A stretch of DNA of 43,854 nucleotides from an uncultured Selenomonadales bacterium (lineage in GTDB: Bacteria; Bacillota; Negativicutes; Selenomonadales; Selenomonadaceae): assembly GCA_946407095.1 (NCBI GenBank), contig CAMJMR010000020.1:1-43854 (forward strand), given 5' to 3'. The stretch's first letter is position 1, and the number at the start of each line of letters is the position of its first letter. This document shows positions 1-8,566 of the stretch, one piece after another. Made by a program: the position numbers and the translations under genes. The notes beneath the pieces were generated by a model. It saw only the letters and a program-made list of their open reading frames with translations, searched no databases and was not told the DNA's origin.

Positions 1-54
1 ATCAAAGATTTGCTTATGTTTTTTTCTGTACTCGACTTTACCAACAACCCCTAG
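1..54. repeat. Terminal inverted repeat, left end of window
   Basis: Positions 1-54 are the reverse complement of 43801-43854 with one mismatch (position 29). The inner part, ACTTTACCAACAACCCC, resembles the ends of the dispersed elements at 5993-6351 and 20568-20910. A pair of identical inverted ends at the exact limits of a contig is what an assembler leaves when it stops in a repeat. A true terminal repeat of a mobile element is less likely. Confidence 0.85.
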
Positions 55-58
55 GGCG

Positions 59-275
59 TGTTGGCAGGTTATCGGCTCCGATTTGTATTGTCAATGACTT
101 TTGTGTTTAGGATCTACTTTTTCTTTGACCGGCCAAAGACCCGCTTTAAAAGCGGGTGAACAATTGGGACGCGGCGTCCACCCTTAAGCCATCGACGACT
201 TTCAGCGCGCCATCCGGATGCAACGTCACGTTGCCGGCCTCTGTCCCCTGCTACTCGCTCGTTAATTTATCAACA
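59..275 (-). repeat. Dispersed hairpin-rich element, copy 1
   Basis: Read leftward it begins TGTTGATAAATTAACGAG and ends CCTGCCAACA, so the ends are inverted relative to each other. Inside are a GCAACGTGACGTTGC palindrome followed by ATCCGGATGGCGCG, and an ACCCGCTTTTAAAGCGGGT hairpin followed by CTTTG. The same ordered blocks occur in the copies at 5993-6351 and 20568-20910, but this copy is shorter (217 bp). It fills the gene-free stretch before pssA. No open frame is shared by the copies, so I treat it as non-coding DNA or a structured RNA element. Confidence 0.7.
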
Positions 276-311
276 GTCCCCTATTCGGGGGCACGCTTGG
301 AGGCGGTGTAA

Positions 312-1016
312 ATGAAATGGCTACTGCCCAACGCCTGCACGGCGGCGAATTTGTTCTTCGGAATGCTGTCCATACTTTCAACTTACGAAGGCGATTTTTT
401 TTATGCGTCAATCTTCATCCTGTTCGCGCTGATAGCTGACGGCATGGACGGTCGGGTTGCCCGCGCACTCAATGCCGCTTCCGAACTCGGCAAGGAAATG
501 GATTCGCTTTGCGATTTGGGCTCGTTCGGTATCGCGCCCGCGTTCCTCGCTTACGCCTTTTGCATGCACAATTTCGGCACGCTCGGCAAGGCGGCGGCTG
601 TCATCTTCGCGCTGTGCGGCATGTGGCGCCTCGCAAGATTCAACGTCAATACAAGTGTCGTCCACGGCTTCTTCATGGGCTTGGCTATCCCAGCGGGCGG
701 CTGCATTGTCGCCACCACGACGCTTCTGTTCCTCGCCTTGGACGTTCACCCCGAAAATTTCGGGCTTGTCTATCCAATAACCGTCATTATCGTCGCCTAC
801 CTTATGGTCAGTCACGTTCACTATCCCGACTTCAAGGGCGGCGGCGAAAAACTTTTCCTCGTAGCAAAAATCTGCGCGGCGGGCATGTTCGCGGGCATAG
901 TCTACCTCACGCAAGCCGCACCCGTTCAAGGCGTCCTTACCGCCGTTTTCTCGACCTACGCGGTCTTCGGCATTGTCAATTCGCTGATAACCCTAATGAC
1001 GCGCGATAAATTGTGA
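312..1016 (+). CDS. pssA: CDP-diacylglycerol--serine O-phosphatidyltransferase
   Basis: Transfers a phosphatidyl group from CDP-diacylglycerol to L-serine, giving phosphatidylserine, the precursor of phosphatidylethanolamine, in the inner membrane. The CDP-alcohol phosphotransferase signature is complete: D43-x2-D46-G47-x2-A50-R51-x8-G60-x3-D64-x3-D68. The rest is a series of hydrophobic segments and the 234-residue length is normal for the bacterial type II enzyme. GGAGG lies at 299-303, nine bases before the ATG. A terminator follows directly, so it appears monocistronic here. The usual partner psd is not in the window. Confidence 0.93.
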   Translation: MKWLLPNACTAANLFFGMLSILSTYEGDFFYASIFILFALIADGMDGRVARALNAASELGKEMDSLCDLGSFGIAPAFLAYAFCMHNFGTLGKAAAVIFALCGMWRLARFNVNTSVVHGFFMGLAIPAGGCIVATTTLLFLALDVHPENFGLVYPITVIIVAYLMVSHVHYPDFKGGGEKLFLVAKICAAGMFAGIVYLTQAAPVQGVLTAVFSTYAVFGIVNSLITLMTRDKL

Positions 1017-1030
1017 TAATGGCTTTAATT

Positions 1031-1055
1031 CCTGCCCAGTGCAGGATTTTTTTTT
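1031..1055 (+). terminator. Rho-independent terminator after pssA
   Basis: A CCTGC/GCAGG stem with a five-base loop is followed by A and nine T residues. It lies 14 bases after the pssA stop. Confidence 0.85.
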
Positions 1056-1131
1056 GCGCCATGGAAATTGGAACTCAATCAGCGGGCATTCGCGCTCGGC
1101 TTTCACTTAAAAGTTTTAAGGAGTGATTTTC

Positions 1132-2895
1132 ATGCTAACCGACATCAACATAGCCAACGCATTGGCAACCGTCGTGGCGGAAGTGGACGGCAGTTTCGTC
1201 ACGCAAAACAATGCGATTTTCGCAACGGGCTACTCGAACGGCGCGGCAATCCTCAACGTCGGCTCGCCCGTCGTTATTGACGGCTTCGCAGCTTCCGGCT
1301 CGATAGCCTACGACACGGCGAACAATCACTTTTACGCGGCAGACGGCGCATACTTCACCTTTGCGCAAAGTAGCGTCAATGCCAACATTGCAGTCGTTGC
1401 GCAGGGCACCGTCGGCGGCACGTTCGACTTGAACGGCGCGGGCTTGAGTTTTACGCCCGATGTCGGCGACGGCTCGCTCGGTTTGGTTGCGACGAAGGAC
1501 GGCGCGACGTTCAGCGTGTCACTCGACGGCACGGGCACAATCACGCTCGGCACGGCTGGCGTTCCCGTCATCACCATTCCGAAAGATTTTTCGTTGAACT
1601 TGGCGGCGACGACTTACACCGGCGTTCCGCTCGCGGGCACCATTTACGGCGACGGCGTCAATGACATTCACGCCACGCTGGTCAACGGCACGCAAATCAT
1701 GTTGGCAAGCAACGGGACTGTCGGCGCGAATTTGAGCTTGGGCGGCATTCCTTTCAACAACGTGACTTTGAGCGGCGCGCTTGTCCTCGACCCGTTGACC
1801 AACACGCTGACTTTCGCGCAAGGCTCTACGCTCGGCGTCGACTTGGGCACGCGCCACATAGACTTGACGGCGACAGGCAACGCGGGCGGACAACTTATCT
1901 TCGGCGCGAACGGCTTGACGTTCACGACGGCGGGCGGCGACGGCGGCTTGATTCTGTCCGTCACTGAAGGCGGCGTAACTCGTCAAGCTTTGTTGAACGT
2001 CGTCGGCGAAGTCACTTATTCGCTTGACGGCTCAATCACGCTCGGCGCGGGCACGACCGTCACCAACAGCTGGGCGTCGGGCGCGAAACTTGTCATTACC
2101 TCCAACACGGACGGCGGCGGCGTAATTCATTTGACGGACGGCGGCTTGCAAATCACGACGACAGACCCCGAAGCGATAACGGCGACGTTTAATAACAGCA
2201 ACGTCAATCAGCCTTTATTAAACATAAAGCTGACGGGTACCGCGACTTACGATTCGGGCGGCATAATTTTGAGCGAAGGCTCCACATTGACGGGTATTAA
2301 TGAAGCTTTAGGTATTTCAATTGCCGTCATTGCATCGAGTGCCGATACGACATTGCATTTGGTTAACACAACGCCTGACGTTGTCGTCTCGACAGCTGGG
2401 CAGTGCATTGCAATTTTCGGCGACGTAGTATACGTAGTAAGCCACGGCTCCCACATAAACAATCCTTCCCGCGTCTCACAACTCAGCGCGGGCACCGATT
2501 TGGTTGCTAATGTCACAGACACCGTTGTATTGAATGATGTCGGCGTCTACGCGGTGAACGGCACATTCATAACCAACTACGTTGCGGGCTCGACGTTCAC
2601 AAGCAGTCCTGACGGCTCGCTTATCTACAACGGCGTGACGTATGCGGCGGGCGAATTCACTATTGACGCGGCGGGCAACGGTATCGGCACCGTGATAAGC
2701 GCAGACCTTGCGGGCGACTTCCTGCCGAATTACGACAACGACTTTGCCAACGCGTTGCAAATTGTCGACGCGGGCGCGTTCGATACGCAACTGTCCAACC
2801 TCATGCCCGACACGGCACGCCTCGGCGAAATTTCCTTCGACACGCAACCCGACGAGCTGTCCAAGCCGCAAATCGTCATTGCCCCGACAGAATAA
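1132..2895 (+). CDS. Beta-strand repeat protein, probably surface or secreted
   Basis: A 587-residue protein with no recognised catalytic domain. Nearly all of it is alternating Gly/Asn/Asp/Thr-rich beta segments with recurring patterns such as GSTLTG, GGLxF, TLGAG and DGSITL. This is the composition of beta-solenoid or beta-helix exoproteins and adhesins. There is no N-terminal signal peptide, no LPXTG and no obvious autotransporter barrel, so if exported it would need a type I-like or other non-Sec route (inference). I chose ATG 1132 because AAGGAG at 1118-1123 lies eight bases upstream; an earlier in-frame GTG at 1123 overlaps that site. It lies just upstream of an IS remnant. Function unknown. 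Confidence 0.7.
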   Translation: MLTDINIANALATVVAEVDGSFVTQNNAIFATGYSNGAAILNVGSPVVIDGFAASGSIAYDTANNHFYAADGAYFTFAQSSVNANIAVVAQGTVGGTFDLNGAGLSFTPDVGDGSLGLVATKDGATFSVSLDGTGTITLGTAGVPVITIPKDFSLNLAATTYTGVPLAGTIYGDGVNDIHATLVNGTQIMLASNGTVGANLSLGGIPFNNVTLSGALVLDPLTNTLTFAQGSTLGVDLGTRHIDLTATGNAGGQLIFGANGLTFTTAGGDGGLILSVTEGGVTRQALLNVVGEVTYSLDGSITLGAGTTVTNSWASGAKLVITSNTDGGGVIHLTDGGLQITTTDPEAITATFNNSNVNQPLLNIKLTGTATYDSGGIILSEGSTLTGINEALGISIAVIASSADTTLHLVNTTPDVVVSTAGQCIAIFGDVVYVVSHGSHINNPSRVSQLSAGTDLVANVTDTVVLNDVGVYAVNGTFITNYVAGSTFTSSPDGSLIYNGVTYAAGEFTIDAAGNGIGTVISADLAGDFLPNYDNDFANALQIVDAGAFDTQLSNLMPDTARLGEISFDTQPDELSKPQIVIAPTE

Positions 2896-2912
2896 ACACT
2901 CGTCCCCAGTCC

Positions 2913-3396
2913 CTAAGAACAGGTGTTCATAAATGGTAAAAAGTGATATAGTAAATGTACTATGAGAAAAAAATACGAAACAGACTTAACGGACGAGCAA
3001 TGGGAAGTTATCTCGCCTTTGTTCGTCAACATGCGAAAACGCAAATGGGAAAAGCGCGAATTGGTCAATGCGGTGTTGTATCTGGTGAAAACGGGCTGTC
3101 AGTGGCGTAATTTGCCACATGATTTCCCGCCGGTCTTCACGGTGCACAGCTTTTATCGACGTGCTCGGCTCAACGGTTTGTGGGACAAAATTCTCGAACA
3201 CCTCGTAAAGCTGACGCGCCAAAGAGCAGGCTTAAGTATTACCAAAGCGGTGGATAGTAGAACGAACGTTTGCTTGGCTCAATCACTCTCGCCGACTCAG
3301 CAAAGACTACGAGCTGACGGTTGCTTCTGCCGAGACCTTGATTAAGATTTCTCATATTCACACTTTGCTTAATCGTTTATGAACACTGATTCTTAG
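2913..3396 (+). mobile_element. IS5-family insertion sequence, internally deleted
   Basis: Imperfect 25-bp inverted ends are visible: left 2913-2937, containing GTGTTCATAAA, and right 3372-3396, its inverted match. Between them lies only a transposase that has lost its centre. At 484 bp it is about half the size of an intact IS of this type. It can only move if an intact transposase acts in trans. The right end runs into the 3' end of the DUF4417 gene. No clear target duplication can be assigned. Confidence 0.8.
2962..3382 (+). pseudogene. IS5-family transposase remnant (internal deletion, frameshift)
   Basis: The first about 90 residues (from ATG 2962; DLTDEQWEVISPLF, CQWRNLPHDFP) are the typical N-terminus of IS5-group transposases. 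The original frame then runs out at 3345. From about 3239 another frame encodes the family's C-terminus, [18 protein letters not shown] followed by LSKDYE, ending with TGA at 3380-3382. The middle, which holds most of the DDE catalytic residues, is missing. The join lies near 3230-3240. This is an internal-deletion derivative and not a sequencing slip, because about half the protein is absent. Confidence 0.85.
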
Positions 3397-4003
3397 AGAG
3401 CGTATAGATTATTATCGTCCGCAATTTTTTTAGATTATCGACGGTATGCTTTAGTGCTTTTTTCATCAGTGACAATTTTTTGCCGCTGTTGTGCAGGCCT
3501 TTTGTACTAAAAGCGACGACTTCGTAGTTTTCCATACCGTCCAACATATTCGGAAAAATTTTTTCGTTGGAGTAAGTGATATTTGGAATTACGACGGCGT
3601 TTAACTCAAGTGTTAGCCAAACGGAAACGATACGAGCGCGGAAAAGTCTGTGCAGATTCTCGATTTTATTTATATCGCCGCAAAGCGAATAATCCGGCGC
3701 AATAAAATATTTGACACCGGCAAAGCGATTGCGATAAAAATCTTTCAGTTCGGCGATGTCGTAATAAATTGCATTGTAAATTCCGCCAAGACCGTCGAAA
3801 ACCGAATCGTAGTTGTAAAACGAAACGCAAGTCCTGTCCGTGAGCAAATATTCCCCCGTATCCTTGTACAACGCGATGTAATCAGGATATTTATTGATTC
3901 GGGCGGTGATATAGGGCAAATCATATCTGCCGACAGCGTAGGTTTTACTCGTAACATCCGTGAAGCTGAGATTGAGTAATTTTTTTAGATTTTTCTTGGT
4001 CAA
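3377..4003 (-). pseudogene. DUF4417-like protein, 3' end replaced by IS end
   Basis: This 208-residue frame resembles the DUF4417 family, whose biochemical role is not known. Conserved-looking segments include VWLTLELNAVVIPN, YSNEKIFPNM and VVAFSTKG. The start is a TTG at 4003 with AAAGGAGG nine bases upstream. The last residues (SKNQCS) and the stop codon lie within the right inverted repeat of the IS remnant, so the native C-terminus has been cut off. A T/A-rich codon choice sets it apart from the G+C-rich neighbours and suggests it was acquired. It may still make a stable protein. Confidence 0.6.
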
Positions 4004-4086
4004 TATTAAATTCCTCCTTTGAAATTTCGTACACTAAAAGAGGAATTGCCGAAAGCCGTTGATATTTTTTGCAAACCTGTTATAGG

Positions 4087-4165
4087 GTCTGTCGGTAAAG
4101 TAACGAGCGCGTTGCAAAAGACGAGGCACGGACATGCGCCCAACTCTCACGCACCGACAAGACGG
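4087..4165. repeat. Short fold-back relative of the dispersed element
   Basis: Starts TGTCGGTAAAGTAACGAGCG and ends CGCACCGACA, giving inverted ends. The left part matches the left end of the 5993-6351 element (GTTGGTAAATTAACGAAGAC). It looks like a deleted remnant of that family lying directly before a terminator hairpin. Confidence 0.5.
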
Positions 4166-4197
4166 AAAAAGCCCCGCCGACAGACGGAGCTTTTTTT
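4166..4197 (-). terminator. Bidirectional terminator hairpin
   Basis: AAAAAGC then CCGCCG, a short loop, CGG and AGCTTTTTTT. It has T-runs on both strands, so it can end leftward transcription from fliB-cobA and any rightward transcript. Confidence 0.75.
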
Positions 4198-4224
4198 GAT
4201 TTCGATATGGCAAGTCGCTTGTTC

Positions 4225-4440
4225 CTAAGCGTCGAAGGTCGTGGCGTTCATTTCCAAGCGCGGGTTGTTGTCGCTTATCCAACCCAGTGCCCATTCGTTT
4301 TCGAGCAACAACACGGGATTATCAGCGCGGTCTAGCACGAACATTCCTCTGACGGCACCGCGCAGGCTTGCCGCGAGATTTTCCGCCGAATTTGAAGTTG
4401 GCTCGACGCCCGCTGATATAATTGCCGCGTGAAGAGACTT
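4225..4440 (-). pseudogene. Gene remnant after cobA, resembles the C-terminus of release factor 3
   Basis: The reading frame of cobA stays open for 71 codons past its stop, with no ATG, GTG or TTG near the beginning. Its end contains DNPVLLLENEWALGWISDNN, followed by PRLEM. This resembles the C-terminal tail of Firmicutes-type peptide chain release factor 3 (PrfC), which carries a similar NEWAL..NP motif. I read it as the left-over end of a deleted prfC-like gene. The assignment is from memory of the family and is tentative. A terminator follows at 4166-4197. Confidence 0.35.
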
Positions 4441-4956
4441 TCAAAACTCGATGCCCACCTGCGCGGCGATGCCTTGTCTGAAGGGGTGCTTAACGAGTTT
4501 CATTTCCGTGACGAGGTCGGCGGCGTCAATTAATTCCGACAAGGCGTCGCGTCCCGTGAAGACCAAATGCATTTGCGGCGGACGAATTTTTATCAGATCC
4601 AAAATATCCGTCGCACTCAGCAAGCCGAATTTCACCGCGTAGTTTATTTCGTCCAAGATTATTAAATCCCACTTGCCTGACGCGATTTCTGCCCGCGCCA
4701 ATTCAAAAGCCGCCTGCGCAGATTTTTTTTGCTCGGCGAAATTTTCTTCCGTGATGAAGCCCAAGCCCAGCTGCCGCACGTCGATTTTCAATGCCGCCAA
4801 TGCCGCAAGCTCACTCGAATGCCGACCGCCTTTTATGAACTGCAAAATCAAGACCTTCAAGCCCGCGCCGCTCGCTCGAATTGCTAAGCCCAATGCCGCC
4901 GTTGTCTTACCCTTGCCGTCGCCAGTATGCACAATTATCAAGCCGTGTCGCTCCAT
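4441..4956 (-). CDS. cobA: Cob(I)yrinic acid a,c-diamide adenosyltransferase (CobA/CobO type)
   Basis: Attaches the 5'-deoxyadenosyl group of ATP to cob(I)alamin or cob(I)yrinic acid diamide, a late step of adenosylcobalamin synthesis or salvage, in the cytosol. The family P-loop GDGKGKTT is at residues 12-19. LIILDEINYAV (Walker-B-like) and the typical ending KHPFRQGIAAQ...GIEF are present. ATG 4956 is preferred: GGAGG lies seven bases upstream, whereas the TTG at 4962 is only one base from it. The site overlaps the stop of the preceding FliB-like gene, so the two are probably translated together. No other cobalamin gene is in the window. Confidence 0.93.
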   Translation of the reverse strand: MERHGLIIVHTGDGKGKTTAALGLAIRASGAGLKVLILQFIKGGRHSSELAALAALKIDVRQLGLGFITEENFAEQKKSAQAAFELARAEIASGKWDLIILDEINYAVKFGLLSATDILDLIKIRPPQMHLVFTGRDALSELIDAADLVTEMKLVKHPFRQGIAAQVGIEF

Positions 4957-4968
4957 TGCCAAGCCTCC

Positions 4969-5952
4969 TCAAGCTAAAAATTTTTCTATCACCGTCAACA
5001 TATCGTCGCCGTCAATCTGCGCGGCTGAAATCGGAATTTCGTCGCCGTGATTGATTTTTCGGCTCAAGGCGCGCGCCGCGCTCAACGGGTCGTTTATTTG
5101 TATCTGCCGCTCCAAAATTTTGTAAATCGTCAGGAACGCTCCAAAATTTTTCGCAATGCCTGCGTCGAGTCTCCAAGGCCACGCTCCCAAGACAATTTCG
5201 TTGACCAAAAAATTTTCGGCCGGCGTCGTCAAGTCGGCGGGCAAAATTTTTCGTGACGCGTCAAAGTGAACGCTAGCCAACATCAGCGGCACTTGCTCTG
5301 CAAAAAAACTTTCGGACGTGTAAACCGCCGCCAATCGCCTCAATGCCGCGCCGTCGAGCCGCCCGTTGCAAAGCAATTCCTCCACGCGGTCAAGGAAGAA
5401 GCCCAGCACAATTAATCGCCCGTCGAGTGGCAGCCGCCGCTCCTGCAAAATCGAAATCATTGCAAGCTGAACGTCGACAAGTAGTGGCGCGAAGGAAAGC
5501 GGTATGCCTTGCAAGATGTTGTTCGCTCCGAGCCGCAAAAGTTTTTCGTCCGCCTCCGCCACTTCAAACGTCAGCGGCTCTTGGGCAAACAAAATCAGCT
5601 CCGCCGCGAGCGGGCACGTCGGCGACAAGGCAACTTCCAAGAAATTTCCAAAGCGCGTGATGATTCGCGGGTAGCTTGCACAGACTTGCGACAGATAATC
5701 TTCGCCGTGAGCCTTTTGAAGACTGCACAGGTTATCTTCGCCGAGGAACGGGCAACAATGCTTTTCGTTCGGCGCGATGACATACTTATCGCCCGCTCGC
5801 CGCAAGTGCTGAACGACTCCTTGCAAGGCGGAATATTTTTCGTAAGTGGCGGCGTCGACGTAAATGTTCCAAGCATTTCGACAGCACCGCGCACCGCACT
5901 TTGCGCCATCACACTTGAAGGCGTTCAGATAGCGCGGCTTGAGGCAAAAAAT
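4969..5952 (-). CDS. fliB: Flagellin lysine-N-methylase-like protein (FliB family), start damaged
   Basis: FliB proteins methylate surface lysines of flagellin. Two cysteine groups of the family are visible: KCDGAKCGARCC near the N-terminus and CCPFLGEDNLC...VCASYPR after it. The family N-terminus (PRYLNAFKCDGAKC) lies upstream of the first usual in-frame start (TTG 5826), so translation must begin near 5950. No ATG, GTG or TTG exists there in this frame: only ATT at 5952, or ACG. A TTG at 5947 has a GGAG eight bases upstream but is one base out of frame and soon meets a stop. Either an unusual start is used, or one base was lost or gained in the A4T6 run. No flagellar genes are nearby. Confidence 0.7.
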   Translation of the reverse strand: MFCLKPRYLNAFKCDGAKCGARCCRNAWNIYVDAATYEKYSALQGVVQHLRRAGDKYVIAPNEKHCCPFLGEDNLCSLQKAHGEDYLSQVCASYPRIITRFGNFLEVALSPTCPLAAELILFAQEPLTFEVAEADEKLLRLGANNILQGIPLSFAPLLVDVQLAMISILQERRLPLDGRLIVLGFFLDRVEELLCNGRLDGAALRRLAAVYTSESFFAEQVPLMLASVHFDASRKILPADLTTPAENFLVNEIVLGAWPWRLDAGIAKNFGAFLTIYKILERQIQINDPLSAARALSRKINHGDEIPISAAQIDGDDMLTVIEKFLA

Positions 5953-5992
5953 TTTCTCCGTAGTGAATTCCTCCGTTTAAAAGTTAGGGACG

Positions 5993-6351
5993 GTTGGTAA
6001 ATTAACGAAGACGTTGCAAGTGAGAAGGCCGCCATGGATGGCGGCGCGAACGCTTACCAGCGCGCGTTCGCCCACTTCGATGCCGGAAGCATCGATAGCG
6101 GCACGAGCGGCTTTGGGTAGTGCGGACGTTGGACAAGTGGTCGGTATCCGCACCACGCGGCAACGGCGAATGCGCTAGGCATGAGGTTTGCATCCAGATA
6201 GCGCGTTGAAACCAGTCGACGGCTTAAGGAAGGTCGCCGCGTCCACACTGTTCCCCCGCGTTGCGGGTCTTTGCTCGGTCAAAGAAAGTAGTTTAACCAA
6301 CTTAAAGCCGTTGAAACACCGAATCCGAATCGCAAATTCAATTTACCAACA
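5993..6351 (+). repeat. Dispersed hairpin-rich element, copy 2
   Basis: About 359 bp. Begins GTTGGTAAATTAACGAAGAC and ends TTCAATTTACCAACA, so its ends are inverted relative to each other. Blocks shared in order with 20568-20910: GGCCGCCATGGATGGCGGC, GGCATGAGGTTTGCATCCAG, CCACACTGTTCCCCCGC with a hairpin, AAAGAAAGTAG and CCGAATCCGAATCG. The hairpin sequences differ between copies while staying paired. It occupies most of the gene-free stretch between fliB and the GntR gene. The rest (6352-6496) shows nothing I can name. Confidence 0.75.
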
Positions 6352-6496
6352 GCCCCTAGTTGCAAGCGTTGACTGCTGCCTTTTACTTTACCAACAAGCC
6401 TTGATTTCCTGCAAAAATATTTACGGCTCAAAAAAGCGGGCAATGCCTCACGCGTCGAGCAGTGCCGCCTGATTTCGCCTACAGACCCTAAAATGC

Positions 6497-6524
6497 TTGA
6501 CAAGGCAACTTTGCAAGTTATAAT
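6497..6524 (+). promoter_or_regulatory. Sigma-70-type promoter of the GntR gene
   Basis: TTGACA (6497-6502), a 16-bp spacer and TATAAT (6519-6524): both boxes are perfect consensus. The gene starts 34 bases further on. Confidence 0.85.
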
Positions 6525-6557
6525 GGGCACAAACTTTACAGAAAGGGCGTTGCCGTT

Positions 6558-7289
6558 ATGGAAGTCGGCGAGGTCGTTGAAAAAAATTTTTTGAGACCGA
6601 TTGACAATACGTCGGTAGTGCAACAAGTGATTGACCGCTTAACTTACGCGATGATTTATAAAGAACTCCGTCCTGGCGACAAGTTGCCTACGGAAATGGA
6701 ATTGGCGGCGAGTTTCGGCGTCGGGCGCAACTCAATCCGCGAGGCGATAAAAATTCTGGTTTCGTTCGGCGTGCTTGACATTCGCCGCCCCGAAGGCACC
6801 TTCGTTGCCAGCGGCTTTTCGGACAAAATGATTAACCCGCTCCTCTACGGCATAATCCTTGACCAATCCGATTCAATCGATTCGCTGAAGGAATTGCGCG
6901 AGTGGGTAGACTTTGGCATTTTGGAATTGGCAATAGAAAAAGCCGAACCCGAAGACTTATTTCAGCTTGAGGAACAACTTCACAAGCTTTTGGCGGAAAT
7001 AGACGGCGGCGACGCGCATAAAATTTTCATAGCCGACGACGAATTCCACGAAGCCATTTCGACGGCGGCGCATAACTCATTGCTCGGACAAATCGCCAAA
7101 CTCGTCCGCACCTTGACCAGCGAAATGCGCATTACCACCATTCGCAACATGATGAAGCTCGGCAAGGGCAACGAACTCAAAAAGGCGCACGAAGACCTTT
7201 TCCAAATCGTAAAACGCAAAAGTGACAGCTCGGCGCGTCAACTGCTCGTCGAAGGCTATTTTTACCGATACAACGTTCTGCGCAAATAA
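6558..7289 (+). CDS. GntR-family (FadR/FCD subfamily) transcriptional regulator
   Basis: A one-component DNA-binding regulator. Residues about 15-85 form the winged helix of the GntR family (RPGDKLPTEMELAASFGVGR then NSIREA). Residues about 100-240 are the alpha-helical FCD ligand domain, which binds small carboxylates in the family. The ligand cannot be read from sequence. It has its own consensus promoter and terminator. The neighbouring transporter gene starts 55 bases later and could be a target (inference). GAAAGG lies about eleven bases before ATG 6558. Confidence 0.88.
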   Translation: MEVGEVVEKNFLRPIDNTSVVQQVIDRLTYAMIYKELRPGDKLPTEMELAASFGVGRNSIREAIKILVSFGVLDIRRPEGTFVASGFSDKMINPLLYGIILDQSDSIDSLKELREWVDFGILELAIEKAEPEDLFQLEEQLHKLLAEIDGGDAHKIFIADDEFHEAISTAAHNSLLGQIAKLVRTLTSEMRITTIRNMMKLGKGNELKKAHEDLFQIVKRKSDSSARQLLVEGYFYRYNVLRK

Positions 7290-7291
7290 AG

Positions 7292-7321
7292 AAAGCCTCC
7301 TGCTGAACGCGGGAGGCTTTT
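7292..7321 (+). terminator. Terminator after the GntR gene
   Basis: AAAGCCTCC and GGAGGCTTTT form a nine-pair stem around an eleven-base loop, ending in a short T-run. Confidence 0.8.
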
Positions 7322-7344
7322 AAACTTTCCAGCGAGGCGATTAG

Positions 7345-8523
7345 ATGCGGCGACAAAAATATCTTTCAATCACGGCAATGATAGCCTACTTGGCGTATAT
7401 CGGGATGTTCATTCCGCTGTCGACCGATTTGTATCTGCCGGCGTTGCCCGAAATGGGCGGCTACTTTTCGGCAAGCGAATTCCTTGTCGGCTTGACGCTG
7501 ACGATATTTTTTTTCGTCTTCGCGGTGAGCATGGTGCTGTTCGGTCCTTTGAGCGACAAATTCGGGCGCAGACCGATTTTGATATTCGGCGCGGCGATTT
7601 ATACGGCGGCGTCGTTTGCCTGCGCGGAGGCGTCGAACATTTATTTCCTGTTGGCGGGCAGATTTTTTCAAGCGGTCGGCTCGGGCGCAGTCATAACGGT
7701 TGCGACGGCTCTGATTAAAGATTGTTTTCGCGGAGCCGTCATGCGGAAGATTTTGGCAATCACGCAAGCCCTTGGAGTCATTGCGCCGATGGTTGCGCCG
7801 CTGGTCGGAGGAATTTTGCTGACGTTCACCGATTGGCGCGGCTCGTTCTATCTGCTGACGTTTTTGGGCACGATAAACTTATTCGTAGCCTTTTTATTTT
7901 GTGAGACGTTGCCCGAACACAAACGCTATCGCGGCGGCATTTTCGCTTCGCTGACGTTGCTAATCGGCGTCTTGAAGAAAAAATCTTTCATGGCGAAGCT
8001 GGTTATGTTTTCGATGCTGTCCGCGCCATACATGGCCTACCTTAGCGCGTCGTCGTTCATCTACGTGGAATTTTTCGGGCTGACCGCGCAGGAATACAGT
8101 TACTTCTTCGCGGTGAACTCGGCGGTGTCAATCGCGGGGCCGTTCCTTTACCTCAAGCTGAAAAACTCAATGACGAACGTCGGGCTGTTACGTTTGTGTT
8201 TCTTCGCGGCCATGGCAAGCGGGCTTTTGGTCTTAAGCGTCGGGCAGGCGCGGGCGGTGATGTTTTTGCTGGCGTTCCTGCCGTTCACGGTGATTGGCTC
8301 GGTCGTGCGGCCGTTCGCCATGGAAATTTTGCTCATGGAGGCTAAAGAAAACGTCGGAACAAACGCGTCAATGATAAATTTCGTGCACACGCTTTTCGGG
8401 AGCCTCGGCATGGCATTGGGGACTTTGCCTTGGAGCAATTTCGTCGACGGGCTCGGAATAATCATGACGACTTCGACTTTTCTGTCGGTCGTGCTGTGGA
8501 TTCTGATTCGGAAGCCGCTTTGA
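7345..8523 (+). CDS. MFS exporter, Bcr/CflA (drug:H+ antiporter) type
   Basis: A 392-residue inner-membrane protein with about twelve hydrophobic segments. The family start STDLYLPALPEMGGYF and the loop 2-3 motif GPLSDKFGRRPIL are clear, as is the motif-C-like stretch APMVAPLVGG. Members export small molecules such as bicyclomycin, chloramphenicol or cysteine by proton antiport; the substrate here is unknown. AGGCG lies before ATG 7345. The preceding terminator implies it is transcribed separately or by readthrough from the GntR gene. Confidence 0.88.
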   Translation: MRRQKYLSITAMIAYLAYIGMFIPLSTDLYLPALPEMGGYFSASEFLVGLTLTIFFFVFAVSMVLFGPLSDKFGRRPILIFGAAIYTAASFACAEASNIYFLLAGRFFQAVGSGAVITVATALIKDCFRGAVMRKILAITQALGVIAPMVAPLVGGILLTFTDWRGSFYLLTFLGTINLFVAFLFCETLPEHKRYRGGIFASLTLLIGVLKKKSFMAKLVMFSMLSAPYMAYLSASSFIYVEFFGLTAQEYSYFFAVNSAVSIAGPFLYLKLKNSMTNVGLLRLCFFAAMASGLLVLSVGQARAVMFLLAFLPFTVIGSVVRPFAMEILLMEAKENVGTNASMINFVHTLFGSLGMALGTLPWSNFVDGLGIIMTTSTFLSVVLWILIRKPL

Positions 8524-8566
8524 CGGCACGAAAATTTTTTGCTAAACTCGGCGCGGAGATGATTCA

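Noticed and set aside
2962-3345. Intact small transposase
   Set aside because: The C-terminal family motif continues in another frame and the middle is missing.
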